The notes under the pieces were generated by a model, which was not told where the DNA came from, ran no database searches, and worked only from the letters and a program-made list of their open reading frames with translations. A stretch of DNA of 64,000 nucleotides from contig NZ_CP145605.1 in assembly GCF_036884255.1 (NCBI RefSeq), positions 2,046,001-2,110,000 on the forward strand, read 5' to 3'. The stretch is from Paenibacillus tundrae (GTDB lineage Bacteria > Bacillota > Bacilli > Paenibacillales > Paenibacillaceae). The translations under genes were made by a program, and so were the position numbers. How positions within the stretch are numbered: the first letter of the stretch is position 1; each line of letters begins with the position of its first letter. Below, piece after piece: positions 1-7,423 of the stretch.

Positions 1-163
1 AGAGGTTTCAGAGGAAGTACGAACTAATGCAAACCGTAACATCATTGACGTTACTCCACCCCATATGAATGACGTTCCTAACGAGCCATCTTCATCTGAG
101 GAACAACGGGAAATGGACTTCGGAGCTGAAGCTCAACCAACTAACGATGGGCCAGGCTTCTGA
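1..163 (+). CDS. recT: C-terminal tail of RecT-like recombinase (partial)
   Basis: An open frame enters from the left edge and stops with TGA at 161-163, overlapping the ATG of the next gene (ATGA). The 53 visible residues read like the acidic, disordered tail of phage RecT proteins (EEVRTNANRNIIDVTPP near the start, then many Glu, Asp and Pro). RecT anneals single strands during phage recombination. The position just before a metallo-beta-lactamase-fold gene matches many Bacillus and Listeria phages. The catalytic annealing domain is outside the window, so the identity rests on the tail motif and gene order. Confidence 0.6.
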   Translation, partial: EVSEEVRTNANRNIIDVTPPHMNDVPNEPSSSEEQREMDFGAEAQPTNDGPGF

Positions 164-870
164 TGATCGAGATTACTTCCCTCGGCTCCAGCAGCGCGGG
201 TAACGCCTATCGTATCACTGATGGCAAAACCCCGCTCTTGCTGGATGCAGGACTTAAATATAAGGAGATTCAACGTGCTCTTGCCTTTCAGGTATCGTCC
301 TTAGCAGGATGCCTTGTAAGTCATGAGCATGGCGACCATAGTGTCGCTATCAAGGATCTGATCAAGGCTAGTGTGGACATTTACACCAGCGCTGGTACTG
401 CAGATGCATTGGGGATTGACAGTCACCGTTTGCATCGCATATCTGCCCTAGAGCCATTCACAATTGGTACCTGGTCGATTCTACCGTTTGACGTTCAGCA
501 CGATGCAGCGGAGCCTTTGGGCTTCCTCTTGGCTAATACAGCAGGGGACAAGCTGCTTTTCGCAACTGATACCTATTACATCAAGCATCGGTTCAACGGT
601 CTGACTCACATCATGATCGAGTGCAACTATTCAATCAATATACTCAATCAAAATATTGCCGCTGGCCGTGTGCCGGCGGTCATGAAACATAGATTGCTTC
701 GTTCTCACTTCTCGCTCGAGAACGTGAAAGAGTTCATCAGAGCGAATGACATGCGTCGTGTGCAAGAGATTCACTTACTCCATCTGTCAGACAACAACAG
801 CGACGAAGAATTGTTTAAACGGGAAATAGCAGCCCTCACAGGCAAACTGGTTTATGTAGCAGGTAGGTGA
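163..870 (+). CDS. MBL-fold metallo-hydrolase of the phage recombination module
   Basis: A 235-residue metallo-beta-lactamase-fold protein. The zinc motif HEHGDH lies near residues 53-58, with further likely metal ligands downstream (DVQHD near 109-113, FATDTYYIKH near 128-137). Such proteins usually follow recT in Gram-positive phages. A nuclease or phosphodiesterase role in recombination is often assumed, but the substrate is not known. The start overlaps the recT stop (ATGA), which suggests translational coupling. Its length is normal for the family and no residues appear missing. Confidence 0.85.
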   Translation: MIEITSLGSSSAGNAYRITDGKTPLLLDAGLKYKEIQRALAFQVSSLAGCLVSHEHGDHSVAIKDLIKASVDIYTSAGTADALGIDSHRLHRISALEPFTIGTWSILPFDVQHDAAEPLGFLLANTAGDKLLFATDTYYIKHRFNGLTHIMIECNYSINILNQNIAAGRVPAVMKHRLLRSHFSLENVKEFIRANDMRRVQEIHLLHLSDNNSDEELFKREIAALTGKLVYVAGR

Positions 871-874
871 TGGC

Positions 875-1063
875 ATGGATGATCTAACTGGCAAGCCGCT
901 CCTAAAGAGCATGATGGGCGAGCGGATCTGGCGGCTGTTTGATACTGACAAGGCAGCCTTCCAACGAGAGACGCTTGCATATTTCGAACGAGGTTACCCG
1001 GATTGGGAAGTCAAGCGGGTTAAAGAACCGCACGTATTCTTACAACACAGAAAGGGTCGATGA
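875..1063 (+). CDS. Small phage protein, unknown function
   Basis: A 62-residue basic protein starting at ATG 875 behind AGGTAGGTGATGG, four bases after the preceding stop. It has no membrane segment or cysteine cluster. The C-terminal half is rich in Arg, Lys and aromatic residues (YPDWEVKRVKEPHVFLQHRKGR), which would suit nucleic-acid contact, but this is only a composition argument. It sits in the early replication-recombination operon, with tight spacing on both sides. I do not recognise a named family. Confidence 0.6.
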   Translation: MDDLTGKPLLKSMMGERIWRLFDTDKAAFQRETLAYFERGYPDWEVKRVKEPHVFLQHRKGR

Positions 1064-1066
1064 TAC

Positions 1067-1267
1067 TTGGCAATTGTGAAGCAAATATCGGTTGGGGCTT
1101 CATTCACGAAAAATCTAGGCAACTTTCAGAGTTTGAAGGTGGAGGCCACTGTCGTTATGGAGTTGCAGGACGGTGACGATCCGAATGCTGTATACGCTGA
1201 AGCGTGGGAAACAGTGCAAGCGCAAGTACGCAAAGGACTGGCTAACAAGGTTGATAAAAATAATTAA
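1067..1267 (+). CDS. Small conserved-looking phage protein
   Basis: A 66-residue protein with a TTG start at 1067, three bases after the previous stop; a GTG at 1076 is an alternative. The body alternates short beta-like stretches (FQSLKVEATVVMELQDGDD) and ends in a helix rich in Ala and Lys. The pattern VGASFTKNLGNFQSLKVEATV is of a type I associate with small early-region phage proteins, but I cannot assign a function. It lies directly before the replication initiator and is probably in the same transcript. Confidence 0.55.
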   Translation: MAIVKQISVGASFTKNLGNFQSLKVEATVVMELQDGDDPNAVYAEAWETVQAQVRKGLANKVDKNN

Positions 1268-1285
1268 CAACAGGGGATGAACGGT

Positions 1286-2278
1286 ATGCCCGAAGGCAGT
1301 TACCCGTTTCCGATTTACTCCGGCATCTTGGAGCCAGAACACTACAAACGAATAGGCAACGCGATATGGCTTTTCCTCTGGTGCATCAGTTCAACTACGA
1401 AGGAGATTGAGGAAGAGGAAACTGTCTGGGGCGTTGTCCTCGGCGGTAAGCCAATGAAGCTGTCTGAGATAGCCGAGTATTTTGGAGTTAACGACAAGAC
1501 AGTGAGCCGCTGGTTAAACGATCTGGAAACTAACAAGTACATTGAAGTGACCAGGGCACCAAGAGGATTAATCCTGAAGGTTCGAAATTCCAAAAAGAGA
1601 TCAGACAAAAGTGTCCGATCAGTCGAAAGTGAACAGACAAAAGTGTCTGATCATACTGTCGGTGATAAGACAGATATGTCCGATCACAATCAAAGTGATA
1701 AGACAATATTGTCCGATCAGTCGGCAAGTGATCAGACAGAAATGTCCGATCACACACCAATTTTGGGTAGTGATCAGACAAATATGTCCGATCTAAAAGA
1801 TATTACTACTATTACTACTACTGCTACTACTAACGAAGCATCAGATTCATGGGATGGCATTTTGAATCCTGTTCCTCCTGAGGACGATGGGATGATTGGA
1901 ATATTGAATGCCTATTGCAAGATGCACAACAAACTAGATTTTCACGTTAATCAAAACGAACGTTCAGCCATGGGTAAGATGGTCGCCGGAGGTACGCCTA
2001 ACCCTTTTACCATCCGAACTATGGCAAGCCTACTTGAGGCAAAACGTCAACGTGAGGGAAACACATTCAAGCTTCCAAAGAGCTTTTTGTACTATGTCGA
2101 AGGTATCGAGGAGGCTTGGAAAGTCCATCAAGCAACGGAACAACAGCAGCCATTTAAACCTGCTTTGGTACCGAACGCACAAGCCCCAGCGGCTACTCAG
2201 CCGCGCAGATTAAGCCGTCAGCAGCAAGAACTTGCAGACTTAAGACGGCGAGCGGAGGAGGAACGTAAGCGTGGATAG
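1286..2278 (+). CDS. Phage replication initiator (DnaD/O-like, wHTH) containing the origin
   Basis: A protein of about 330 residues. Residues 1-100 contain a winged-helix domain (MKLSEIAEYFGVNDKTVSRWLNDLETNKYI) like other phage replisome organisers. Residues about 105-170 are a hydrophilic linker of repeats such as SDQTEMSDH. The C-terminal part (about 190-290) resembles the DnaD-like region that contacts the helicase loader. ATG 1286 fits the AGGGG ribosome site better than ATG 1277. The linker DNA carries six iterons, so the gene probably encodes the protein that binds its own internal origin, as in lambda O. It is followed by a helicase loader and a DnaB helicase, which supports an initiator role. 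Confidence 0.85.
   Translation: MPEGSYPFPIYSGILEPEHYKRIGNAIWLFLWCISSTTKEIEEEETVWGVVLGGKPMKLSEIAEYFGVNDKTVSRWLNDLETNKYIEVTRAPRGLILKVRNSKKRSDKSVRSVESEQTKVSDHTVGDKTDMSDHNQSDKTILSDQSASDQTEMSDHTPILGSDQTNMSDLKDITTITTTATTNEASDSWDGILNPVPPEDDGMIGILNAYCKMHNKLDFHVNQNERSAMGKMVAGGTPNPFTIRTMASLLEAKRQREGNTFKLPKSFLYYVEGIEEAWKVHQATEQQQPFKPALVPNAQAPAATQPRRLSRQQQELADLRRRAEEERKRG
1599..1793. repeat. Six iterons, predicted phage replication origin inside the initiator gene
   Basis: Six 22-bp dyads lie at 1599-1620, 1631-1652, 1664-1685, 1697-1718, 1730-1751 and 1772-1793. Their consensus is GATMAGACA-N4-TGTCCGATC, with left and right arms nearly complementary. Start-to-start distances are 32, 33, 33, 33 and 42 bp, close to three or four helical turns, so the sites would face the same side of DNA. 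The repeat is in register with codons (11 per unit), giving the SDQ/SDK-rich linker of the protein. Iteron origins embedded in initiator genes are known in lambdoid and several Gram-positive phages. Confidence 0.8.
1794..1840. other. AT-rich trinucleotide tract beside iterons, candidate unwinding element
   Basis: Directly after the last iteron is an AT-rich run of ATT and ACT triplets (1801-1835), encoding Ile and Thr codons. On the minus strand it reads as repeated TAG/TAA triplets. In Bacillus chromosomal origins, repeated TAG triplets form the DnaA-trio where the initiator opens the duplex. The position next to iterons makes this a natural unwinding site. Function is inferred, not shown. 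Confidence 0.5.
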
Positions 2279-2606
2279 AGCTGAAATTTTTGACTTGTTA
2301 ATCGAGATCAAGGAGAACTACCCCAATTTCGATGTGAGTGAAGAGAATGTGGATCGCCACATGAAGTATCTGCATGATTTCTCGTTTGAAGCAGCTCAGC
2401 AAAACCTTCAGGAGCATGTAAGGACGGGGAAGTGGCCACCTAATATTGCTGAGATCCGCGGCAATTTAGGAGACCAGGAAGCTCGGAAACGTGAGCTAGA
2501 AGCAACTAGGGCTTATCTGGATCAACGAGAAGCAAATCGGGCAAAGGCAACGTTACCGCCTCCCGGATGGAAGGATGGTTTACTTGCAAAACTTCGGAGC
2601 GATTGA
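2271..2606 (+). CDS. Replicative helicase loader/inhibitor (G39P-like)
   Basis: A 111-residue protein with a GTG start at 2271 behind GGAGGAGG, overlapping the initiator end by 8 bases. It is all-helical in appearance (IFDLLIEIKENYPNFDVSEENVDRHM...), with the motif TGKWPPNIAEIR around residues 52-63. This matches the family of loaders and inhibitors of phage SPP1 helicase G40P. These small proteins hold the DnaB-type hexamer inactive and deliver it to the initiator at the origin. It lies between the initiator and the dnaB-type gene and overlaps both, as expected for a coupled replication module. Confidence 0.82.
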   Translation: MDRAEIFDLLIEIKENYPNFDVSEENVDRHMKYLHDFSFEAAQQNLQEHVRTGKWPPNIAEIRGNLGDQEARKRELEATRAYLDQREANRAKATLPPPGWKDGLLAKLRSD

Positions 2607-3996
2607 AGACAGGCTGCCGATTAGCATCGAATTTGAACAAGCTGCTCTTGGTGCATTAATACTCAAAGCGGATGAAGCATTGGAACATTTTGAGCTACTT
2701 ACACCGGATGCATTTTATGACAAGGCCAATCGCCTGATTTATAAGACTATCTCTGAACTGGCAGATGCCCAGCAGCCGATTGATCTGACGACGGTAACCG
2801 CCCGTCTGAAGGAGAAAGGTGAGTTAGAGGACGTTGGAAATGTAAGTTACCTGGCTAAACTCGCTCATGGCGTTCCAACCGCTGCGAATGCAGGTTACTA
2901 CTTCGAACAGTTAAAGGATCTGGCAATCACCCGTGAGTTTATTCAAACCAGCATGTTGCAAGTCGAACAAGCAATAGCTGGCACGAAGGTTCCACAGTTA
3001 CTTGCCAGTGCCCAGCAGTCACACAACAAGATTGCCGATCGTGCTGCACCAAAACAAGATTTCAAGCCAATCAAGGACGTGCTCATGCGGTTCGTGGATG
3101 ACGTGGAGACGCGGGTATACAACGTCAAGAACGGTATCGTCAACGGGTTGCACACTGGATTCATTGATTTGGATAGCATCACAGGTGGATTGCAACGTAG
3201 TGACCTTATTATCGTCGCGGCACGGCCATCCGTAGGTAAGACGGCTTTTGCACTGAACATCACGCAAAATGTCGCTAAGAATACGAAAGATGCAGTGGCA
3301 CTTTTCAGCTTGGAAATGTCTGATGGGCAGTTCGCTCAACGACTTGTCAGTTCAGAAGGAAATGTCGATGCCAGTTCGATTCGGATGGGTGACATACAAG
3401 ATGAAGACTGGATCAAAATGACCACAGCTATTGGTACCTTGGCTGAAACGAATATCTACGTGGACGATTCGGCAGGGATCACCATCCAGGACATATGTTC
3501 CAAGTGTCGCCGCTTGAAGAAGGAAAAAGGCTTAGCAATGATCATGATCGATTATCTGCAGCTGATCGAAGTTGCTGGAGGTAAAGGTAAGTCGGGTGAG
3601 AATCGTCAACAAGAGGTTTCGTTCATCAGTCGGACATTGAAGCACTTGGCGCGTGAATTGGATGTTCCCATTGTCGCACTTTCACAACTCAGTCGGGCAG
3701 TCGAGCAACGCCAGGACAAGCGTCCAATGATGAGTGACTTGCGGGAATCCGGATCCATTGAGCAAGATGCCGACATTGTAGCGTTCTTGTACCGGGACGA
3801 CTACTACAACCAGGAAACCGAGAAGAAGAATATCATCGAGATCATCATTGGTAAGCAGCGTAATGGACCGGTAGGTACGGTGGAGCTGGTGTTCTTGAAG
3901 AACTTTAATAAATTCGTTAACTATAACCGAACACATAACGATTCATACGGGCCAACACCGCCAGAACCGCCTAAAAATATCGAACAACGCCAATAG
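2575..3996 (+). CDS. dnaB: Replicative DNA helicase, DnaB family
   Basis: A 473-residue helicase that unwinds DNA at the phage fork. The N-terminal DnaB domain covers about residues 15-125 (EQAALGALI, DAFYDKANRLIYKTI). The RecA-like motor domain has Walker A ARPSVGKT at 216-223 and Walker B MIMIDYLQL at 322-330, followed by the LSQLSRAVEQR segment and DLRESGSIEQDAD. Length is normal for DnaB. It overlaps the loader gene by 32 bases. TTG 2584 has better spacing to GGAAGG than ATG 2575, so the first three residues may not be translated. Confidence 0.95.
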   Translation: MVYLQNFGAIEDRLPISIEFEQAALGALILKADEALEHFELLTPDAFYDKANRLIYKTISELADAQQPIDLTTVTARLKEKGELEDVGNVSYLAKLAHGVPTAANAGYYFEQLKDLAITREFIQTSMLQVEQAIAGTKVPQLLASAQQSHNKIADRAAPKQDFKPIKDVLMRFVDDVETRVYNVKNGIVNGLHTGFIDLDSITGGLQRSDLIIVAARPSVGKTAFALNITQNVAKNTKDAVALFSLEMSDGQFAQRLVSSEGNVDASSIRMGDIQDEDWIKMTTAIGTLAETNIYVDDSAGITIQDICSKCRRLKKEKGLAMIMIDYLQLIEVAGGKGKSGENRQQEVSFISRTLKHLARELDVPIVALSQLSRAVEQRQDKRPMMSDLRESGSIEQDADIVAFLYRDDYYNQETEKKNIIEIIIGKQRNGPVGTVELVFLKNFNKFVNYNRTHNDSYGPTPPEPPKNIEQRQ

Positions 3997-4014
3997 GCGT
4001 AGGGAGGAACGGAT

Positions 4015-4173
4015 ATGAAACAGGGAAAAAAGCCGACAAAGCGGCAAAAAATGGAGATTAAAGCAAACGGCTTGAGTATGGATAACTGGCTTGTTGAACG
4101 TGATACACCAAGCATGATGATTATTGTTCACCGGGAATCCGGAAATTCTCGAACCATTCGGCGAGGAGCCTGA
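4015..4173 (+). CDS. DUF6906 family small phage protein
   Basis: A 52-residue basic protein with a strong ribosome site (GTAGGGAGGAACGGAT before ATG 4015). The opening MKQGKKPTKRQK, then LSMDNWLVERD and a C-terminal short beta segment with HRESG, match the small DUF6906 proteins seen in many Bacillales phages. Function is unknown. The stop overlaps the next ATG (ATGA at 4171-4175 region), so the two are coupled. Confidence 0.75.
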   Translation: MKQGKKPTKRQKMEIKANGLSMDNWLVERDTPSMMIIVHRESGNSRTIRRGA

Positions 4174-4382
4174 TGGGTAGCCCTTGGACGCGATGGAGCG
4201 TCTACGAATACATGAAACATCGATTCGTCCGAACTGGTCATGTTCCCAATGTAGATGAGCTGCGGACTGAATTTACGGGGATTGATCAAACTGAGCTCCA
4301 TGAGGGGATCGCTGAGTTTGAGACAATCGTCGGTGATTGGTCAGAAGTGGAGGTACAGCATGCAACAACGAAAACCAATTGA
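4173..4382 (+). CDS. Small phage protein, unknown
   Basis: A 69-residue protein starting at ATG 4173, overlapping the previous stop. It is acidic and mostly helical, with a conserved-looking start (WTRWSVYEYMKHRFVRTGHVPNVDELRTEF) that resembles a small helix-turn-helix or recruiting module. No catalytic motif is visible. It overlaps the next small gene by 23 bases. Early-region context suggests an accessory replication or recombination role, but this is a guess. Confidence 0.6.
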   Translation: MGSPWTRWSVYEYMKHRFVRTGHVPNVDELRTEFTGIDQTELHEGIAEFETIVGDWSEVEVQHATTKTN

Positions 4383-4515
4383 TCCATTCTTTCAAAGCAA
4401 GATTAAGTACGACGTGGTTGGTGAACAGGGGCAGCTCATTGGTGAAGTTTTCTTGCTTAGTCGGGATATGTTGCCTACCAAGCAACCTGATCGGAAGGAG
4501 CTGATCACCAAATGA
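4360..4515 (+). CDS. Small phage protein, unknown
   Basis: A 51-residue protein beginning at ATG 4360 behind GTGGAGG, read in a different frame from the gene it overlaps. The sequence (MQQRKPIDPFFQSKIKYDVV) has no known motif. Its stop overlaps the start of the RusA gene (ATGATT at 4512). The good ribosome site and the tight coupling on both sides support a real gene. Confidence 0.6.
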   Translation: MQQRKPIDPFFQSKIKYDVVGEQGQLIGEVFLLSRDMLPTKQPDRKELITK

Positions 4516-4931
4516 TTGCTTTCACGGTTTATGGGGAGCCAGTTGCTCAAGGGAGACCGCGAGCATCTACGCAAGGTGGCTTTGTTCGAATGTACGATCC
4601 AAAGAAGTCCAAAGATTACAAGGATTATGTTCGATTGGCTGCTGCTGAGCATGCACCCGGTGCACTGCTCGAAGGACCACTTGGAATGGTGTTGACAGTG
4701 TACCGATCAACACCGAAATCCTTCAGCAAGAAGAAGGCAGCGTTGGCTGAATTCGGAGAGATCCGCCCGATCAGCAAGCCTGACGTGGACAACTACCTGA
4801 AGGGCGTGAAGGACGCACTCAAAGGCGTTATTTGGAAAGATGATAGCCAGGTTGTTGAAGTCTTTGCTCAGAAGCGATACAGCGCCAGACCGCGCATTGA
4901 AGTGAAAATCAAACAGTATTCACAATTATAA
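4512..4931 (+). CDS. rusA: RusA-family Holliday junction resolvase
   Basis: A 139-residue endonuclease that resolves four-way DNA junctions. The N-terminal strand FTVYGEPVAQGRPR is the family signature. The acidic active-site residues are D91 and D93 (KPDVDN), with D110/D111 (WKDDSQV) and K97 at the spacing of the E. coli RusA residues. It overlaps the preceding stop. It closes the recombination and replication block with recT and dnaB, where it would process recombination intermediates or clear branches before packaging. Confidence 0.92.
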   Translation: MIAFTVYGEPVAQGRPRASTQGGFVRMYDPKKSKDYKDYVRLAAAEHAPGALLEGPLGMVLTVYRSTPKSFSKKKAALAEFGEIRPISKPDVDNYLKGVKDALKGVIWKDDSQVVEVFAQKRYSARPRIEVKIKQYSQL

Positions 4932-4952
4932 AATTCGAGGGGATGAACGAAT

Positions 4953-5780
4953 ATGACAAACGAAATGGTGAAATTTACGGCAGAAGTAGCAAAGGGTATC
5001 AGCGTAGGAACGAAGGATGTAACGATTAAGTTGCTTATTCCTCTTGCTGCAGTTGAGTCCAGACTTTCTTCCTTGGCTAAGCTTCAGGAAAAAGAAGTGA
5101 TGGTATACCTCGGAGATCCGCAAGGCTCATTCGACTTCGACGATGAAGATCAAGATCCAATGTACCGGACTTATGAAGGTGGTCGCCGTGTAACAACCGA
5201 TTCATCAGGTGTGGTAACGAGAATTGAAGGATCTGAGGAAGAGAAGGACGAGAACCAGGCGGAATTGATTGATGGTGAAGGCAACCCTGTTCAGCAGCAG
5301 GAGCCAACTGAAAGCGATGAGGAAACGGAAAATGACGATGGACAGCCTACTGTTACGCCAACAGGTGAAGAAGATCCAGGTACAGATAAAGACGATCCAT
5401 ATGGTGATAACGACGATATTCCGGACTGGATGAGACAGAGCGGTGATGGTCAACCCAAATCAGTGGAAATGGACTTCTCAACTGATAATTCCACAGGCGA
5501 TCAGAATCCATCCGATCAAGATACACCTTCGGGTGGTACAGAAGGGGCTCCTGATGAATCTTCCAAGGATGCGCTTGAACAGTACATCATCACTCAGCGG
5601 CCATCCTTCCCTGACATGCCGCTTGATTTCCCGGATCTCTTCCAACAGAAGCGTGATCAAGGCGTCACATGGCGTGAAATTGCCAATAGCGTTGGCATGA
5701 CGTCCGGTCAATTGAGTAGCAAGCTTACGAAGTATAAAGAACGTGTTAAGGAAGCAATGGCTGCTAACGGAGTAGCATAA
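4953..5780 (+). CDS. Acidic phage protein with C-terminal HTH-like segment
   Basis: A 275-residue protein after GAGGGGATGAACGAAT. Three parts are visible. Residues 1-90 are a folded-looking region (KFTAEVAKGISVGTKDVTIKL). Residues about 95-195 are a very acidic, low-complexity linker of Asp, Glu, Thr and Pro. Residues 200-275 contain PSFPDMPLDFPDLF and a helix-turn-helix-like stretch (VTWREIANSVGMTSGQLSSKL). I do not recognise the family. The acidic linker and HTH suggest a DNA-associated regulator or DNA mimic, but neither is shown. It is the last gene before a hairpin that ends the early block. Confidence 0.7.
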   Translation: MTNEMVKFTAEVAKGISVGTKDVTIKLLIPLAAVESRLSSLAKLQEKEVMVYLGDPQGSFDFDDEDQDPMYRTYEGGRRVTTDSSGVVTRIEGSEEEKDENQAELIDGEGNPVQQQEPTESDEETENDDGQPTVTPTGEEDPGTDKDDPYGDNDDIPDWMRQSGDGQPKSVEMDFSTDNSTGDQNPSDQDTPSGGTEGAPDESSKDALEQYIITQRPSFPDMPLDFPDLFQQKRDQGVTWREIANSVGMTSGQLSSKLTKYKERVKEAMAANGVA

Positions 5781-5801
5781 ACATCATTCATATAGCAACT
5801 A

Positions 5802-5825
5802 CCCCGGTCAAACATTTGACCGGGG
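5802..5825. terminator. Bidirectional hairpin between early genes and HNH cargo
   Basis: CCCCGGTCA and TGACCGGGG form a nine-base GC-rich perfect stem around AACATT. It lies between convergent genes (the acidic protein ending at 5780 and the minus-strand HNH gene ending at 5841). There is no long T-run on the plus side, so termination strength is uncertain. Confidence 0.6.
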
Positions 5826-5840
5826 AATAATTGACTATTT

Positions 5841-6785
5841 TCAGGAGTAAAAACTATAGAGCTGATCAAGGCTAATTTCTATTTTTGATTTTTTTAGCCT
5901 ACTGATTCTTTTGTTAAATAACGTATCGATTAAAAGCTTTTTCTCTACAAATATAGCATGATGCAGCTTTTTGTGACATGTACTACAAAGTGAAATAATA
6001 TTAGCTTCCACATCTAAGCTAACTGGTACAATGTCTTGAAATCCCATAGGGACAAGATGGTGTGCCTCTACGTAATTTTTACCTGTTTTAAAAGAAGTGA
6101 ACTCTTTGTGATTGGAATTGAATTCACATAGGTTATTGGCAAGTTCGATAGCATTGCGTGCCACAATAGGATCTCTTGAATACTTAAACTTACTATTGCT
6201 CAATACTTTATTTTGTTTAGGTTTGGGAGCATCAATTATTACTAGGTTTTCTGGCACTTTAACATTAGCGATTTCTTTTTGATAGCTAGGGTCATCGGCT
6301 TCTTCATCGATATCGCTGTAGGAAAGAAATCTCATTTTAAGTTCGAAGGGATTCTCTGTTCTATAAAACTCTATATACTCAGCATCATCTTCAGGAACTA
6401 TTACAAAAGGTTTTTCTTTACCAGCTAAAGTCTGATTTTTACGTTCAGCAAGTATATATCTATAGCTATGAGAGAAGGAATCTTTTAAGAGGTTTAAGAG
6501 ATCGTGCTTTGAATCATATCTTATCTGGTATGTATCGTTTGTTCTTGATTTAATCAAAGATTTTTGTAGTGATACAGGAAAGATTTTTTCCTGATACAAG
6601 AGGTTAATTCTGTTTCTATTTAGTTTACCATGAGGATCCGGTTGACTAGACATTAGAAACGATTCGTGAAAATCAATGGGTACAGTGCTCCCCCATTGAA
6701 AGATACTCCAATCAACTTTTTTTCTTCCTACTAGATTTGGAGCATTAGGTCTTGTCCAGCTAGTTTCTTTTACCAGAAATATCAT
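5841..6785 (-). CDS. HNH endonuclease, AT-rich cargo gene
   Basis: A minus-strand protein of about 314 residues. The C-terminal HNH nuclease domain has YVEAHHLVPMGF and then NIISLCSTCHKKLHH, giving the His-His, Asn and CxxCH elements that bind metal. The upstream CEFN replaces the more usual CxxC of related McrA-type enzymes. The first 200 residues are an unassigned domain. The frame is open further upstream to 6845; ATG 6785 has no close ribosome site, and ATT codons after GGGGGAGAG are other possible starts. Its strand and low GC differ from the neighbours, so it looks like an acquired gene, plausibly anti-phage or homing. Confidence 0.78.
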   Translation of the reverse strand: MIFLVKETSWTRPNAPNLVGRKKVDWSIFQWGSTVPIDFHESFLMSSQPDPHGKLNRNRINLLYQEKIFPVSLQKSLIKSRTNDTYQIRYDSKHDLLNLLKDSFSHSYRYILAERKNQTLAGKEKPFVIVPEDDAEYIEFYRTENPFELKMRFLSYSDIDEEADDPSYQKEIANVKVPENLVIIDAPKPKQNKVLSNSKFKYSRDPIVARNAIELANNLCEFNSNHKEFTSFKTGKNYVEAHHLVPMGFQDIVPVSLDVEANIISLCSTCHKKLHHAIFVEKKLLIDTLFNKRISRLKKSKIEISLDQLYSFYS

Positions 6786-6805
6786 TCCAATCTGAATAGT
6801 TTTTG

Positions 6806-6840
6806 ACTCTCCCCCGCAAGCTTGCCGGCACGACGGGGGA
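6806..6840. other. GC-rich inverted repeat upstream of HNH gene
   Basis: TCCCCCG and CGGGGGA arms flank a segment holding the palindrome GCAAGCTTGC. It lies between the divergently transcribed HNH gene and arpU. It may be a regulatory site or the remnant of a terminator that predates the insertion. Confidence 0.35.
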
Positions 6841-6888
6841 CACATCGAATAAACTCACCAAAATTATACCACGGGTGAGGGGATCATA

Positions 6889-7365
6889 ATGGGGAAAAGA
6901 CGAAAAAACAACTTACAACTGACGTTTAACATACTGCCGATTGACGAGAAAGCTACCCGCCGCGCTGTGGAGGAATATTTGGAAACCGTTCGGCAGTACC
7001 GGCAGATCGGTTTCACACGCAGAGAGGCAGCGATCACGCAGGCGTATGTTTATAGAGAGCACCAATCTACAAATGCTATCAGCAAACAAACAGAAATTAT
7101 TGCTGTTTACAACGTAGATAAGGAAACGGAACTGAAGGAAAAAGATCGTTTGCTCAGGTTGGCCATGGAAAGGCTATCGTCTATTCAGCGTGAGGTAATA
7201 CAACGGAGTTATCTGGACAATGAAGGTGAGTTTGATTACATCAGTTGTGGAGAAATGGGGCTAAGCGATAGAACATATAGAAGAATTAAAAATGAAGCGA
7301 TAAACATTTTATCCTTTGCTCTGGATCTAACAGTTTCACATAATGAAGTAATTTTAGTAGAGTAG
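6889..7365 (+). CDS. ArpU-family late-gene transcription regulator
   Basis: A 158-residue sigma-factor-like protein of the ArpU family, which controls late or lysis genes in many Gram-positive prophages. The N-terminal part is RRKNNLQLTFNILPIDEKATRRAVEEYL. The C-terminal region (about 95-150) is a region-4-like helix-turn-helix (RLSSIQREVIQRSYLDNEGEFDYISCGEMGLSDRTYRRIKNEA, quoted in parts: RLSSIQREVIQRSYL and GLSDRTYRRIKNEA). The start follows GGGTGAGGGGATCATA. It separates early from late genes and has its own terminator just after the stop, so its product probably acts at the packaging-gene promoter. Confidence 0.88.
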   Translation: MGKRRKNNLQLTFNILPIDEKATRRAVEEYLETVRQYRQIGFTRREAAITQAYVYREHQSTNAISKQTEIIAVYNVDKETELKEKDRLLRLAMERLSSIQREVIQRSYLDNEGEFDYISCGEMGLSDRTYRRIKNEAINILSFALDLTVSHNEVILVE

Positions 7366-7392
7366 TCGATGATATTTTCGGCTACTTTTTTT
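7362..7392 (+). terminator. Rho-independent terminator after arpU
   Basis: GTAGTCGA pairs with TCGGCTAC around TGATATTT, followed by a run of seven T. It begins inside the stop codon region of arpU and separates it from the next cargo gene. Confidence 0.8.
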
Positions 7393-7423
7393 AATGATAT
7401 TATAAGTTGAGGAGAGGTGGAGG

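Noticed and set aside
1599-1793. Repeated units considered as a CRISPR array
   Set aside because: The repeats are 22-bp imperfect dyads in a coding sequence with spacers of only 10-20 bp of related sequence; no cas genes are near.
1530-1796. Frames on both strands across the iteron region, with repeated MSD, CPI or YH units
   Set aside because: Each is a by-product of the 33-bp repeat being a multiple of three; only the initiator frame has a ribosome site and domain context.
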